In this document: positions 22,906-33,631 of the stretch, piece by piece
Layout: every line of letters starts with the position of its first letter
How positions within the stretch are numbered: the stretch's first letter is position 1
Source of the DNA: Scleromitrula shiraiana
Lineage: Eukaryota > Ascomycota > Leotiomycetes > Helotiales > Sclerotiniaceae
Reading direction: 5' to 3'
Assembly: GCA_028455995.1 (NCBI GenBank)
Contig: JABELC010000003.1
Location: forward strand, 682,001 to 746,000
Length of the DNA: 64,000 nucleotides
Made by a program: the position numbers and the translations under genes
Notes under the pieces: generated by a model
The model's database searches: none
What the model saw: only the letters and a program-made list of their open reading frames with translations
What the model was told of the DNA's origin: nothing

Positions 22906-24435
22906 GGGAATGCTCCCAAAGCATTCAACACTCTTGCAGAAGAAAAATTGCCTCTTTTTTCTTCATCCTCAAGTCGTAAAAAACCAGAATCTTCTAAAAA
23001 GAAAAAGAATTCTACTGTCCTGACTAGAGACGTAGATGAAAATCTCAATTTCACAAATCTTGTAGACAACAATAAACACAAGCACAGCAGCACTAAATCT
23101 AAAAGCACCAGACACCCTCCACCGGAAGTTATACCTCGCCCTTCAAGAGGCAAAAGTCACTCAGGTCACTCAAGACCAGTCATTGTCGATGCTGGGGACG
23201 GTGTTGAATATGAATATGCCCCTGGACCAGAAGGTCCTCGTATAAGACGCTCAAAAACAAAACCGGTAATACTTGACTATGGAGGTGTTGACTATGAATA
23301 TGCCCCTCAACCAACAAGCGGCCATCATAAATCTCGTTCTAAAAGTCAATCAAGACCGATTGTTCCCGAATATGTAGGCGATGTCCCATATGTACCAATT
23401 TCATCACAGCCTCTCCATGACCAAACGCAATATGTACCTCTAAATCCACTCCGATGTCACCCAACCTACATAAAAGCGACTCGAACAACAGAACCCGAAC
23501 CAGAACCACAACCGGAATTAGTATTTAGGACCGATATGAAAGAAACTCGAAGGTGGTTGGGCGAAGATATTGTATCCGAAGATTCCTATGCTCCAGAACC
23601 AGCACTACCACCAGCACCAATACCAGTGAGTACTCCCAAGAAATCCCGACGTCATCAATCACGAGGCCGTTAGACTGCAGACAAATCAAGAGGAGATAGA
23701 GATAGATCTCGCCATGAACATGTCTATGAGCAAGAAGAATAAATACAAGTTCAAGCGGAAACCGAACCAAGACGAGAAAGAGGTAGTGGTAGAAGTCGTT
23801 ATGGTTATGAGACACCACCTCCCGTCTTCGACGACGACGACGAAGATGACATAATAGAAGTAATCGTAGATCCCGAACCAAGAAAGACCCGATCTAGTCG
23901 CCACAAAGTAGACGAGTATCCAGATGAACGGGAGAAACGACATACATCTCGAAGCGGTCGGACGCATTCAGTCAAAGGAGAAAGAGAAAAAGATGGATCT
24001 CGACGACGTTCCAAAGTCCGTCCTGTGTCTCCCGAACCCTCACATCGTTCACACACTGAAGGACCAATTTTTCCTCCGCCTCCTATTGGTAAGTATACCA
24101 CATCCCGTACTGGGAAAGCCCCCCCCCCCCCCCCCCCAAATTCTCGATATAATAACAATAAAGATCCTTGGAATCCGGAAAAGCAAAGGGCGCGTAGTCC
24201 GGGGTATATTGATCCAGGGGATGGCATGCATAGAGATGTGCATGAACGTATATATGATGGTGTATATCATGTTGTTTTTGAGAATCCACCACCAGCAGTG
24301 AAATCTGAGAGGAGGAAGAGAGAAAGAAGGGGATCTGTTTCTTACCCGAACGTTCCGCCAGTAGCTCCCATGGCACCGACGACTAATGCAATGGATAGCG
24401 ATTTTTATAACACCAAGTCTCCATACAGAAGATAA
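22906..24435 (+). pseudogene. Arg/Ser/Pro-rich protein gene interrupted by two stop codons
   Basis: A single frame runs from 22906 to the TAA at 24433-24435 with consistent Arg/Ser/Lys/Pro-rich coding character. It is interrupted by TAG at 23671-23673 and TAA at 23740-23742. A diverged internal repeat is visible: SRPVIVDAGDGVEYEYAP, then KPVILDYGGVDYEYAP, then SRPIVPEYVGDVPYVP. The C-terminal part includes an Asp run (FDDDDEDD), a poly-Pro run encoded by poly-C, and an end PPVAPMAPTTNAMDSD. There is no in-frame ATG after the upstream TGA (22903); a spliced first exon from 22720 is possible. An intron 23669-23749 (GTTAGA donor, TACAAG acceptor, 81 nt) would remove both stops in frame. It has no clear branch site, and its content reads as coding. 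It may therefore be either a decayed gene or an intact three-exon gene. Confidence 0.5.
24119..24137. repeat. Poly-C tract inside a reading frame (19 C)
   Basis: About 19 cytosines in a row encode a poly-Pro run in the Arg/Ser/Pro-rich frame. A one- or two-base length change would shift the downstream 100 codons out of frame. Confidence 0.9.
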
Positions 24436-25419
24436 TATTTGTGGGGGATTGAGAGAAGTAGGATGATTTATCTATTCGTTTTAGATTAATGTAATTATAG
24501 AACAGTCTTAATAATAAAGTGCTAGTTACAGATGCCTCTAAATAACCGGAAGAGTTGTATATGTATGTTTGGCTTCTGATTGTAGAAACCGAAATTTCGG
24601 TTAGGAAGGCGATGATGGAAAGCAAGATGAAGTACCGAAGAAGAAAAATACTCAGGAGACAACTTGGTGCCGGGGGAGCGAGAAGGAAAATATTACGTAT
24701 ATGTCTTGTTATCTTGAATGTACTCAAAATACAATTGCTTGTATCAATTGTTCTGTAATGCGGTTAATGTTTTAAAACAAACATCGAGTACTTCGGTGAA
24801 TGAATATCAACCATGACAATTTGTTCTGCAGCTTTTCTTCCTCAATGCAATGCATATTTTCCATACGAAGTGTGTCTCTTCAGAAGATCTAAACGAACAG
24901 ATGCATATACTTATGCATGAAAACTACTACAGCATCACTCGTTGATCGATCTAATGCAGATACCGATAACTACCCCGCAATCTGATGTGAGCAGGGCTGG
25001 GCACTCGCGCACTGTCTAGAGACTAGAGCTAACTAAATAGCTAGTTGACAGCTAGAAAAAGTTCGATTTTATACTTCAACCAGAAACGGTAGCGCCCGCA
25101 GCTAAAAATATCATGAAATGCTTCATCGATTATTTTGATGTCAAACAGGAAATATGGGATTAAACCCAGTAAACATCCCACAAAAATTCGGGAGATTGCG
25201 CCAACACGTAAATCTGAAGTCATCTCACCCCATGTTAATTGCAGTTGAAATGACGTCACATCCCCGTCAGACCTGTTTTTGCGCAACCAACATTTCATAT
25301 TAAGCAACGAATATAAAAATTATATCCCATATCTTTTCATCTCAAATTCAAATTCAAAACAAATAGTTAAAAATCAAAAGAATTTTTAATCCAAAACGAA
25401 TAAAGAAACAATTAAAACA
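24436..25419. other. Intergenic region
   Basis: About 1 kb without a supportable gene. It holds the 3' end of the preceding frame and the promoter of the next gene. The last 70 bp before 25420 form an A-rich leader (repeated CAAATTC and AAAACAAA). Confidence 0.4.
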
Positions 25420-26496
25420 ATGCCATTCACACTTGCGACGAACGCATCGTTTAGCATTTCCTCTTCGACTTCCTCGGGAAATCCAAATTCCGATTTCGGT
25501 CGGGCTTATTCTATCCAAACCACTCATAACAAAGATGGAACCACAACCACACGTCGCACGCAACGAAATGGCGAGCCGATAATTGAGGAGATTAGAAGAT
25601 GGGATGGAAAGGGTAGGAGAGTATTGGAGGATGGTAGTGTTTACGAGAAGAACGGGAAGGGAAGAGGATGGATCCAAGTACAAGGCCCGACTGTTCAACC
25701 CATACAAGATGGCAGTGCAAGTGGCAGTAGTGGAAGAAAAAGGGGAACGATTCTTGGTTTGACGACTGATAAGTCGGATGTCGGTGGGACTCGAAAGAGT
25801 AGAACAAAGAGAGGAACTATTCTTGGGATGACGGCGGAGAAACCAAGAAATGTTTTGGAGGGTAGTCCTGGGTATGGACCCAACGGATGGGAGCGTAAAA
25901 GTAATGTGGGGCAGAATAGTAGCCCTATGATTGGGAACATATCTCTCAATGGACTTATGGGGAGGATTGCGAATGATGCGTTGGAGAGTAGGGGTAAAGG
26001 GAGAATTTTGAAAGAGGTGGATAGTATAACAGACAGTGAAGAGTATACCGACAGTGAGGAATACACGGATAATAGTGAGGAGTATACAAGTTCAGAGGAG
26101 GAGGAGGAGGAGGAGGAAAATGAGGAGGAAGAAGAGGAGGTGGAGGAGAAACCTAGAAAGAAGAAGAAGAACGCTGCTGCTGCAACTGCTAGAAAGACGA
26201 AGAGTAAGGCTAGTATGCCGCATAAAGAGAAAGCATCAGGCAAGACACAAAAGCCGAAGCCGCAGAGGGTAGAGGAGGTCAGCAGTGACGAGGATGATGA
26301 TGATGATGAAGAAGACGATGACGAAGTTAGTGATGAATACGAAGTGGAAGAAGTATTCTCGCCAGATGATGAAGAGGAGAAGAAGAAGAAGGAAGAGGAG
26401 AAACCTCAGGTGAAGAAACCTGCCCCGGCCAAAAAGGAGATCAAGGGGAAGCCCCAGCAAGGAAATAATTCGAAGAAGAGCGTTGCAATACCATAA
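25420..26496 (+). CDS. Lysine/acidic-rich protein of unknown function
   Basis: Intronless 358-residue protein, not recognised. The N-terminal third looks folded or at least conserved in style (GRAYSIQTTHNKDGTTTTRR, RNGEPIIEEIRRWDGKGRRV, LEDGSVYEKNGKGRGW). A short internal duplication follows, with two copies of RGTILG-x-T-x-x-K at about residues 109 and 129 (KRGTILGLTTDK, KRGTILGMTAEK). From residue about 205 on, it becomes Ser/Glu-rich (TDSEEYTDSEEYTDNSEEY), then poly-Glu, Lys-rich and poly-Asp, ending in basic residues (KKSVAIP). This architecture suggests a nuclear or chromatin-associated disordered protein, but that is inference. A clear A-rich leader supports the ATG. The stop lies 273 bp from the convergent MSM1 stop. 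Confidence 0.8.
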   Translation: MPFTLATNASFSISSSTSSGNPNSDFGRAYSIQTTHNKDGTTTTRRTQRNGEPIIEEIRRWDGKGRRVLEDGSVYEKNGKGRGWIQVQGPTVQPIQDGSASGSSGRKRGTILGLTTDKSDVGGTRKSRTKRGTILGMTAEKPRNVLEGSPGYGPNGWERKSNVGQNSSPMIGNISLNGLMGRIANDALESRGKGRILKEVDSITDSEEYTDSEEYTDNSEEYTSSEEEEEEEENEEEEEEVEEKPRKKKKNAAAATARKTKSKASMPHKEKASGKTQKPKPQRVEEVSSDEDDDDDEEDDDEVSDEYEVEEVFSPDDEEEKKKKEEEKPQVKKPAPAKKEIKGKPQQGNNSKKSVAIP

Positions 26497-26769
26497 ATGG
26501 TTGATGAATGGTACCGATAAGGTGCATAATGAAATTGGATGATATTATGGATTTGGTTTTCGTTGTCATTTTTATGTTCGAGACTTGGATTCGAGGATTT
26601 GAATTTAATACATCATGATTTATATGAGACTTCGTCCTGAATTGCTTGTGTGTGACATGTGCTATGTGATGCAATTTTTGTAAGGTCCATAATACATACC
26701 AGCGGGTATACGCAGCTATTATAAACAATATTGTACATCTCGTGAAGACTTTTAATCCTATTTCCATGA

Positions 26770-28610
26770 TTAAGTCTCAATTACCAACGGAGGGAAGAGT
26801 CCGTCCCAAGCACATTTTCCAAGAGGTGCCGCAGCATCACCATAGGAAGGATCTTCACCAAAAGCCGCATACTCATAAGTGCGACGGGATGGTTCGACCC
26901 CCAGCATATCAAGTAGTTGCTTTGCTTTCTCAGGCATAAAGGGTTGGAGGAAAATTCCAATTATACGGACTGCTTCGGCGGCGTGATATATTGTTTGAAT
27001 TAATTGCTCTTTGTCTGATGGAGAGTCGGATTTGGCAAGCTCCCATGGCTTTCCCAGATCGATATATTTGTTGGTCTGATATGTCATTAGTGTTATTCTT
27101 CAATCAGTCATTGGAATACTCACTTTGTAAACAGAGTCCATGATTACACGCAGTGCTTTCCTAGGATCCAGCACATCCATATTATGATTTACCTCTTTTT
27201 GGAGCGTTGCAAGGTTATCCATCATGAACTGTGTATGTGGGCTTTGCTCAGCCGTTTTGTTGCGACTCGCAAGTTCGACACATGAGCGAAAGTTCCATAT
27301 CTTTGGTCTTGTCAATCGACCAACAAGATTTCCGAGTCCCCCTTGCAATCCCTTCTTGTATTTCTCGACAATATATTTATTGCCATAATTGGAATCATCC
27401 TTGAAGCCTCCTTCGTGAATGAGGTAGTATCGCATTGTATCCACACCCCACCGATCAATCGCAAAGAATGGATTGACCACATTCCCTATCGACTTGGACA
27501 TCTTTTGGTTATCCATTATCCAATGTGCATGTGTCAGGATCTGTGTAGGAGGTTTCAAATCCAATGCCATAAGGAAGGCAGGCCAATATATGCAGTGAAA
27601 TCGAACGATATCCTTTCCAATAACATGCACATCCGCTGGCCAGCCTCCTGCAGACTCTTTACCGGGGGCCCAAGGATAACCAGCTTTCGTAATGTAGTTA
27701 ATTAGAGCATCAAGCCAAACATATATTGTCTGGCTATCATCATCAGGAACTCGAATGCCCCAAGTTAATCGTTCAAAAGGACGAGATATTGAGAGATCTT
27801 CCAATCCATTGTGTACTTCTTTCACCACATCCTTCTGCCGGCTTAGTGGCACAACAAAATTAGGATTTGCTTTATAGAATTCGAGAAGCTGGTCTCTGAA
27901 AGCAGACAATCGAAAGTGATAATTCAATTCTGATGTCCATTCTACTTCTTTCCCAGTTTCTTGCGAGGCCATAAAAGTCTTCCCAGAAAAAGGGTCCAGC
28001 CTCTTCTCAATCGCCGATTCAGGGTAAAATGTTTCGTCACTAACAGAATACCATCCTTCGTGTTTCGACTCGTATATATATTCTCGTTCCTTCAGCATAT
28101 GCCAAACGTATTGCACGGCGTCCTTGTGATCCACATCGGTGGTTCGTACGAAATGGTCGTTCGACAGCCCAGCTTGTTGTGCTAGGTCCTTGAATGTCTT
28201 CGCTCCTAAGTCGCAAAATTCCTTCGGAGGGGTATCTGCCTTTTCGGCGGCTCTCTGAATCTTCATCCCATGTTCGTCTGTACCAGTACATAAGATTGCT
28301 GTTTTGCCCTTGAGAAGTTGCCATCGTTTGAGTACGTCCGCGAGGACCATAGTATACAGATGTCCGACATGAGGTGCTAGCAATGACTGATTAGTCGGTA
28401 GGTCCCCAAAGTTAGGTATATTGGAGACTAACCAGCATTGACGTAGAAAATAGGTGTGGTGATATAGTATGGCTTCTTCGATGTTGAACTTGAAATGCTA
28501 GCTCTGGGTGGAGACCTGACGCGACATGAACTACAAACCCAATTGTTCCTCCATATCGCGCTGCCCCTTGACCGCAGTGAGCCTCGAGACAATGGACTCA
28601 AACTATACAT
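26770..28610 (-). CDS. MSM1: Mitochondrial methionyl-tRNA synthetase
   Basis: Class I methionyl-tRNA synthetase of the mitochondrial/bacterial type, charging mitochondrial tRNA-Met. Three exons: 28610-28433, 28376-27124 and 27075-26770, giving 578 residues (yeast Msm1 is about 575). The N-terminus is Arg/Ser-rich and fits a mitochondrial presequence (SRGSLRSRGSAIWRNNW). It leads into PYYITTPIFYVNA and the HIGH-type signature HVGH (residues 62-65), just after intron 1. GTDEHGMKIQ, then WLDALINYITKAGYPW and DIVRFHCIYWPAFLM follow. The KMSKS loop (NQKMSKSIGN) lies near residue 348. The C-terminal helical anticodon domain ends with the typical PLGKCAWDGLFPPL. Introns are 56 and 48 nt. The gene is divergent from the MTR2-like gene with 275 bp between the ATGs. 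Confidence 0.94.
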
Positions 28611-28885
28611 TTGTGTAAGTTCAATGAAAGAAGTAAGTATCTTAGTACTTGGGAGCTCATCGCTCTGATCTCATTCTTGTCAGATGTGGAGCCGGCGGCC
28701 GCACGGCCCCTCGCCCGACCTAAATCTCGAAAATTCCAGCTTCACTTCAAACTCCAAACAACAGACAAAGAGCAGACAGGAGATAAAGTTCAAGGCATCA
28801 ACGTGTTGGATGGACTCATGGGCTGTATACAGCCTGGAGCTCTCTTGAAATCTTGAGGATTAAATTTGTATCTGCGCCTACAAAT
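28611..28885. promoter_or_regulatory. Divergent promoter between MSM1 and MTR2-like gene
   Basis: The 275 bp between two ATGs pointing outward must serve both genes. It contains a GC-rich NotI-like patch (GCCGGCGGCCGCACGGCCCC) at about 28692-28711, unusual for this AT-rich window. No known binding site was assigned. Confidence 0.5.
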
Positions 28886-29471
28886 ATGTCTGACACCACA
28901 CCAACGCCGGAGACACAAGCTGACGTAGCTTCCAAAGGTATTGAATTGATTGATTTATCTATATCCACAAAATTGTTGCTAACTTCGATTAGCTGCTGAT
29001 ATATTTGTTGAAAACTTTTATGCTGCCCTGAATAATAGTAGTACAAATGGCCGAAAGAACCTTAAGACTTTCTACATCAAGCCTACCACGATCGCGCCTG
29101 CCGAAGCTACCATCATTCTAAATGGAAACGTTATAGCAAGTCCCGCCGCATTACAGGATATGTTTGAAAACAAAATCGACAAGACAATGTACGAAGCGCA
29201 ATCTTACGATTGTCACGTCGTCAACCCGAATTATAACATTGGGATTGAGGAGGGTAAATATGGCGGGGACAAGACTGGTGCGAAAATGAGCATTGTTATC
29301 ATGGTCACTGGCTCAGTCAGATACATCTCGAAGAATATCGATGAGGGCGAAGAGAAAACCTTCACGGAGAACTTTGTTCTTGTGCCTAACCCAGAGGCAC
29401 GGAATCCAAAGGCTCCAAATGGAATCAAACAGTGGTTGATTCAGAGCCAGGTCTTTCGACTGACACTTTGA
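28886..29471 (+). CDS. MTR2: NTF2-like protein, probable mRNA export factor Mtr2
   Basis: Small NTF2-fold protein, best fitting the Mtr2/Nxt1 partner of the Mex67 mRNA export receptor at the nuclear pore. Two exons, 28886-28937 and 28993-29471, give 176 residues (yeast Mtr2 about 184). After a short Thr/Pro-rich start (MSDTTPTPETQADVASK) come AADIFVENFYAALNNSS, ATIILNGNVIASPAALQDMF and YEAQSYDCHVVNPNY. A strand-rich second half follows (SIVIMVTGSVRYIS, FTENFVLVPNPEAR, QWLIQSQVFRLTL), a layout typical of NTF2 domains. The 55-nt intron has a GCTAAC branch site. Choice of Mtr2 over another NTF2-like protein rests on overall pattern only. Confidence 0.75.
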
Positions 29472-29863
29472 ATCAAGACCAGGCAGGATGACTGCTATCA
29501 ACCGGTCATGGATAAAGCAATTGTCGCTCCAAGAATTATTGGGCAGATGTGTCGAGGATGATACCTCCGAATACCACACGGCAAACTTTTATCTGGATCG
29601 AGTTGCGATCATATACTTGCTGATTCTATTTTCAGTTGATTATCTATCTGGTAATGGCGTGAAAGCCAATTTTAGAGATGGCTCAGAAAATGCCTGTCTC
29701 CAATTTAATGGGAAATTCTTCGAGATCTTTTTTGAGGCCGATATTTACTTACAAAAGTCGACGAATCTTCATTTTACGTGGGTTGGATATCAGAGAACAT
29801 GAACTTCATGCAGAGCATCTTCTTAGATAGTAAGAAATATAACAGAATTCTTGGTTTTTTTTA

Positions 29864-29894
<31 letters not shown>

Positions 29895-30049
29895 TTGAGA
29901 TCCTTCCATTAAGGACTCTTATCAACTAGCAAGATTGATGAGTATGTGATCTGTTATACTAACACTGGCTAAAATTTGAAGGTGAAATCCAGACTTCAAA
30001 AAATCATTATCATTATCGTCCTGAACCCTCTAATTATTCTTAGACTCCT

Positions 30050-30100
30050 TCCCTCATTCCCTCATTCCCTCATTCCCTCATTCCCTCATTCCCTCATTTC
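30050..30100. repeat. CATTCCCT octamer array
   Basis: About six tandem copies of CATTCCCT, an 8-bp unit, on the plus strand. It lies in the presumed promoter/leader of the 962-residue protein gene. Confidence 0.9.
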
Positions 30101-30186
30101 CTCCTCATTTCCAGCTGGTACTTGAGGTTTGTTGTAAATGGCCACACTTCACACTTTATACGTCTTAATTCACTTTCAATCTTTTC

Positions 30187-30225
30187 GTTCTTCTTCTTCT
30201 TCTTCTTCTTCTTCTTCTTCTTCTT
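30187..30225. repeat. TTC trinucleotide microsatellite
   Basis: About 13 tandem TTC units. The tract is outside any supported coding region and is probably part of a pyrimidine-rich promoter or leader. Confidence 0.9.
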
Positions 30226-30590
30226 TTCTAAACCCGCAACTTTCTTCGATCTGGAGTGTTACAACACCTCATCACTGTTACTTTGATTTTCGACTCAACT
30301 TGATCTCCAACATAAAATTCCTACTACAATTTCTTAAAGTAACGTCGTAGCTAGCAGCCAAACATACATTCTAATACCATTTCTGCCCCAAATGTGTTGA
30401 TTCACTACAACATCTACTCGAAAAGGTACTGTTTTTCTCTTCGTCTTCTAACTTTGACTTGTTGCCATTTGCTAAGTCAATCCCCAATTAGATCGTACTA
30501 TTGAACCAAGACAATATCTCATCATTCTCGACCTGTTGCAGATACTGGCTAAACATTTCTTCGTCGACAATAATTACTATCAGAGAAACC

Positions 30591-33500
30591 ATGAAATTTC
30601 CAACGACCTTGCTTGGTTTCAATGGAGAAGTTATCAAAGGAGAGGTTGAATTGCTAGGCGGCAAACAGAAACCACTTCTTGAACAGGGCATGAAGCAGAA
30701 TGGTAACCATATCACCTGTTATACATTGACGTCTGAAAATGATGCTATCACACCAAACATATCTATCTCCTCGGGTGTCGTTGAATTCGTTGACGTCGTC
30801 GTCGATGGCATATTGAGAGGATCTTTCGCCAACGAGAAAGGCACCAAGAAAACATGGAAGAAGTTTGACTGGGTCTGCAGTACAGTCAAGAATGGTAACA
30901 GACTTTCCAATAAATTGGTTCAGATGCAAATGATCAAACGCAATACAGAAAAATGTATGTTATTTAAACCTTATAGTACTTCGCAGACTAACCTCAAACT
31001 AGCTCGTCAATTTGTCAAGGGCAAGGAACCATCTGCAGTTGGGAGTATCGAATTTCAAATATTCCGACAGGACCCAGAAGCCACAAAAGCCTCAAAAGCC
31101 AAAGAGGTGAAGAAAGCTAAAAATAATGTTGCTTCCTCTGCGGATACGAATTTAGATGAGTCCTCGATTTCTTCAAGCGAAGAGAACACTGGAGATAATG
31201 CACAACGCGCACCCACGTTTGAAGAATATGCCAATTGGTGGGAGATCAATCAGTTCGTGGGCAAAGATGAACTCCCAACTCCACCCTTCGAAGTTGGCTT
31301 CGTCAATCACAGAAAGTTCAACCCAAATTCTAAAAAATGGATTGTCAAAAAATGGCCGGCTGACTTCAAAGTTTGGGCTTCAATCAAATTTATGCTGTTC
31401 TCCAACGCAGATTTTCAAAAGCTGGGATATTCTGATACAAAGCCATATTATGGTGTTTCTTGGAGTGAAGTCTCGAACCTGAAAAGTCTCACGGCCAATG
31501 GACAGCTAGCCGATGATGGCGATAGCGACAATGATGAGGGCGGTCTATTCACTTCAAAATCGGGGGGTGTTCAACTTGATGAGCCCACTTTGGAAACTGT
31601 TAAGATTACAAATGTCCTTCAAACGGTTGAGAAGGATCCTTCAGAAGGTACCACAACTAATGATTCATTGTCAAACTTACTGAAATCATCCCGAACGATC
31701 AATCCTTCCATCGCCAGAACTTCTTCGGCACCAGAAGCTATCAACTTGATTTCAGATGACAAAGAATTGCCGATACCTCGTGCTGTATCCATGGGTAACC
31801 CAGCAAGCTCCTTTGAGAACCCTAATAGTAGTTTGCTATTAGGTACGCAATTCTCAATGTCCAGTGACGGAACAGTTGAAGACAACTGCGTCGATCTTAC
31901 AGCTTCACCAAAAACTATCAAAGCTGAGAATGTTGAGAACTCCATTGATCCTACTGGCCAGGCAGTGAATCATCGCAAGAAGAAACCTACCTCTATGCCT
32001 GGCGTTAAAGGTGGTCCTGCAAACCAGGCGTGGGATGATCCTGATCGACACAAAGGATTGTCATTTCGTGACTCAAGTCCAACCTCAGATGGTGGATCTC
32101 GGATTAACACTGATCGATCCATCAGAAATCATGAGATCCCTTCTAAGAGTAAGATGGGACATGACTTAGATCAACCAAAAGAAGCACCAGCAAATTATCG
32201 CCATGGATCATCTGAGGAACCAACCAGTCGCAAATTGATGACGCCTCCGCCATCCACAAAGAAGACTGGATTGAACAATTTTATCGATCTTGACGAAAAT
32301 TCTGGAAATGGTATCACTCCATTTGACGTATTGAACGATCGCGTTAGCCTAGAAATGAGTCCATCCACCAATCGCATTTCTTCAATAAGAGCAAAAGAAA
32401 TCAATTCGGATACAAATTCAAAATCACTAGTATCAGCCCATGTTCCGACTAAGCCTACAATTCACCATGATTTGATGGATGTTGATATCGATCAATATAT
32501 CAGTGATGGAGAAGTAGTGGGTACTTCAACTTTGGAACCCGAATCTGGACTGAAGTCACCTTCGGCTAAAGCAGAGTTCGACGAGACTATTGTTTCTGGT
32601 ACCAATACGCTACCGGATAGAATGCATATCGACGACAAACTGATCCCTACTTCTGAATTTATTAGCCAACAAATTCGAGTTACATCTGAGGCAGCTTCGG
32701 ACGACGTCACAGCTCTTGATGACGCACGAACACTTCTAAAAACTTCAACAAAAAGTGACCGCCACAATGCGCTCGAGAAATCTTTTCAGGCAAGCTCTCT
32801 GAAAAATACCGAATCTGGGAATCCAAGTAAAATTACGCCAGACTCTAAAATGGTTACTTCTACAACTATTGATCGGCCTCTTGTTCAACAAGATTCATCA
32901 GAAGCTTCTAGCAAAGACGCCTCTAAATCAACTGGTAAAGATACCGCAAAGACAACCGCGCCAGCTAAAGCAACTACATCGAAATCAAACAAATTCTCAA
33001 ATGCGCAATCTACATCAAGTAAGATTGATCAGCCTCAATCGAACTCAAGTTCTAAAACCAAAAAGGTAACCACAGCACTCCCTGAGCAACCAGCTAAACC
33101 GAAGAAGGCGGCGCCAAAGACACCGAAAACTTCTGCGAAGGATGCTGCTCAGCCTAATTCTGAGACTTCAACTTCCAAGACCAAGGGTAAAGGAAAGTCC
33201 AAAGCAACGCCAGCCATCGAAAAGCGAAAGGCTAGTCAAATGACTGCGGCCTCCAACGAATCAGGATCTAGCAAGACAAACATTTCCCCCGCTTTGAAAC
33301 AGACTCTTGCCGTCGAACGCGAGATTGCTGCTGCGCAATCACGTATGGAGGCAGCTGAAGAGAAAAAGAGACTGTTGAAAGAAAAATTAGAGGCTGCCCA
33401 AGGCTTAAAAGTTCAGATGGAGGAGGTAATGAAAATCAATTCACCATATCAAATGAGATGAAACTGATACATTCTGATAGGCAAAAGAGACTAATCGAAA

Positions 33501-33631
33501 AGCTAAGGAATTGGAGGAGGAGAATGCTGTGTTAGAAGTAAGTACACCCCATTAAGATTAATCGGTAGATACTGATTGAGCTATAGGCCGAGATCGAGAG
33601 AATTGCAAATATGTACACAGGCGAAGAGTAG
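30591..33631 (+). CDS. Large fungal protein of unknown function with C-terminal coiled coil
   Basis: Unrecognised 962-residue protein. Exons 30591-30954, 31003-33425, 33481-33537 and 33587-33631 join in frame. The N-terminal ~150 residues look like a folded beta-rich domain (MKFPTTLLGFNGEVIKGEVE, VEFVDVVVDGILRGSF, GSIEFQIFRQDPE). It resembles fungal DUF7918-type domains in outline, but I cannot confirm that. A Trp-rich motif follows at about residues 193-288 (FEEYANWWEINQFVGKDELP, KPYYGVSWSEV). Next is a very long Ser/Thr/Asp-rich disordered middle and a Lys/Ser/Thr/Pro-rich basic segment. The product ends in a coiled coil (VEREIAAAQSRMEAAEEKKR ... IERIANMYTGEE) encoded by three small exons. 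Intron 1 is 48 nt with no stop codon, so an unspliced message also stays in frame. A role in chromatin or transcription is only a guess. Confidence 0.85.

Larger units (their letters stand above)
29472..30590. other. Intergenic region with several microsatellites
   Basis: About 1.1 kb with no supported gene. It contains a TA run (29872-29886), a CATTCCCT array (30050-30100) and a TTC array (30187-30225). A pyrimidine-rich leader precedes the next ATG at 30591. Confidence 0.5.
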
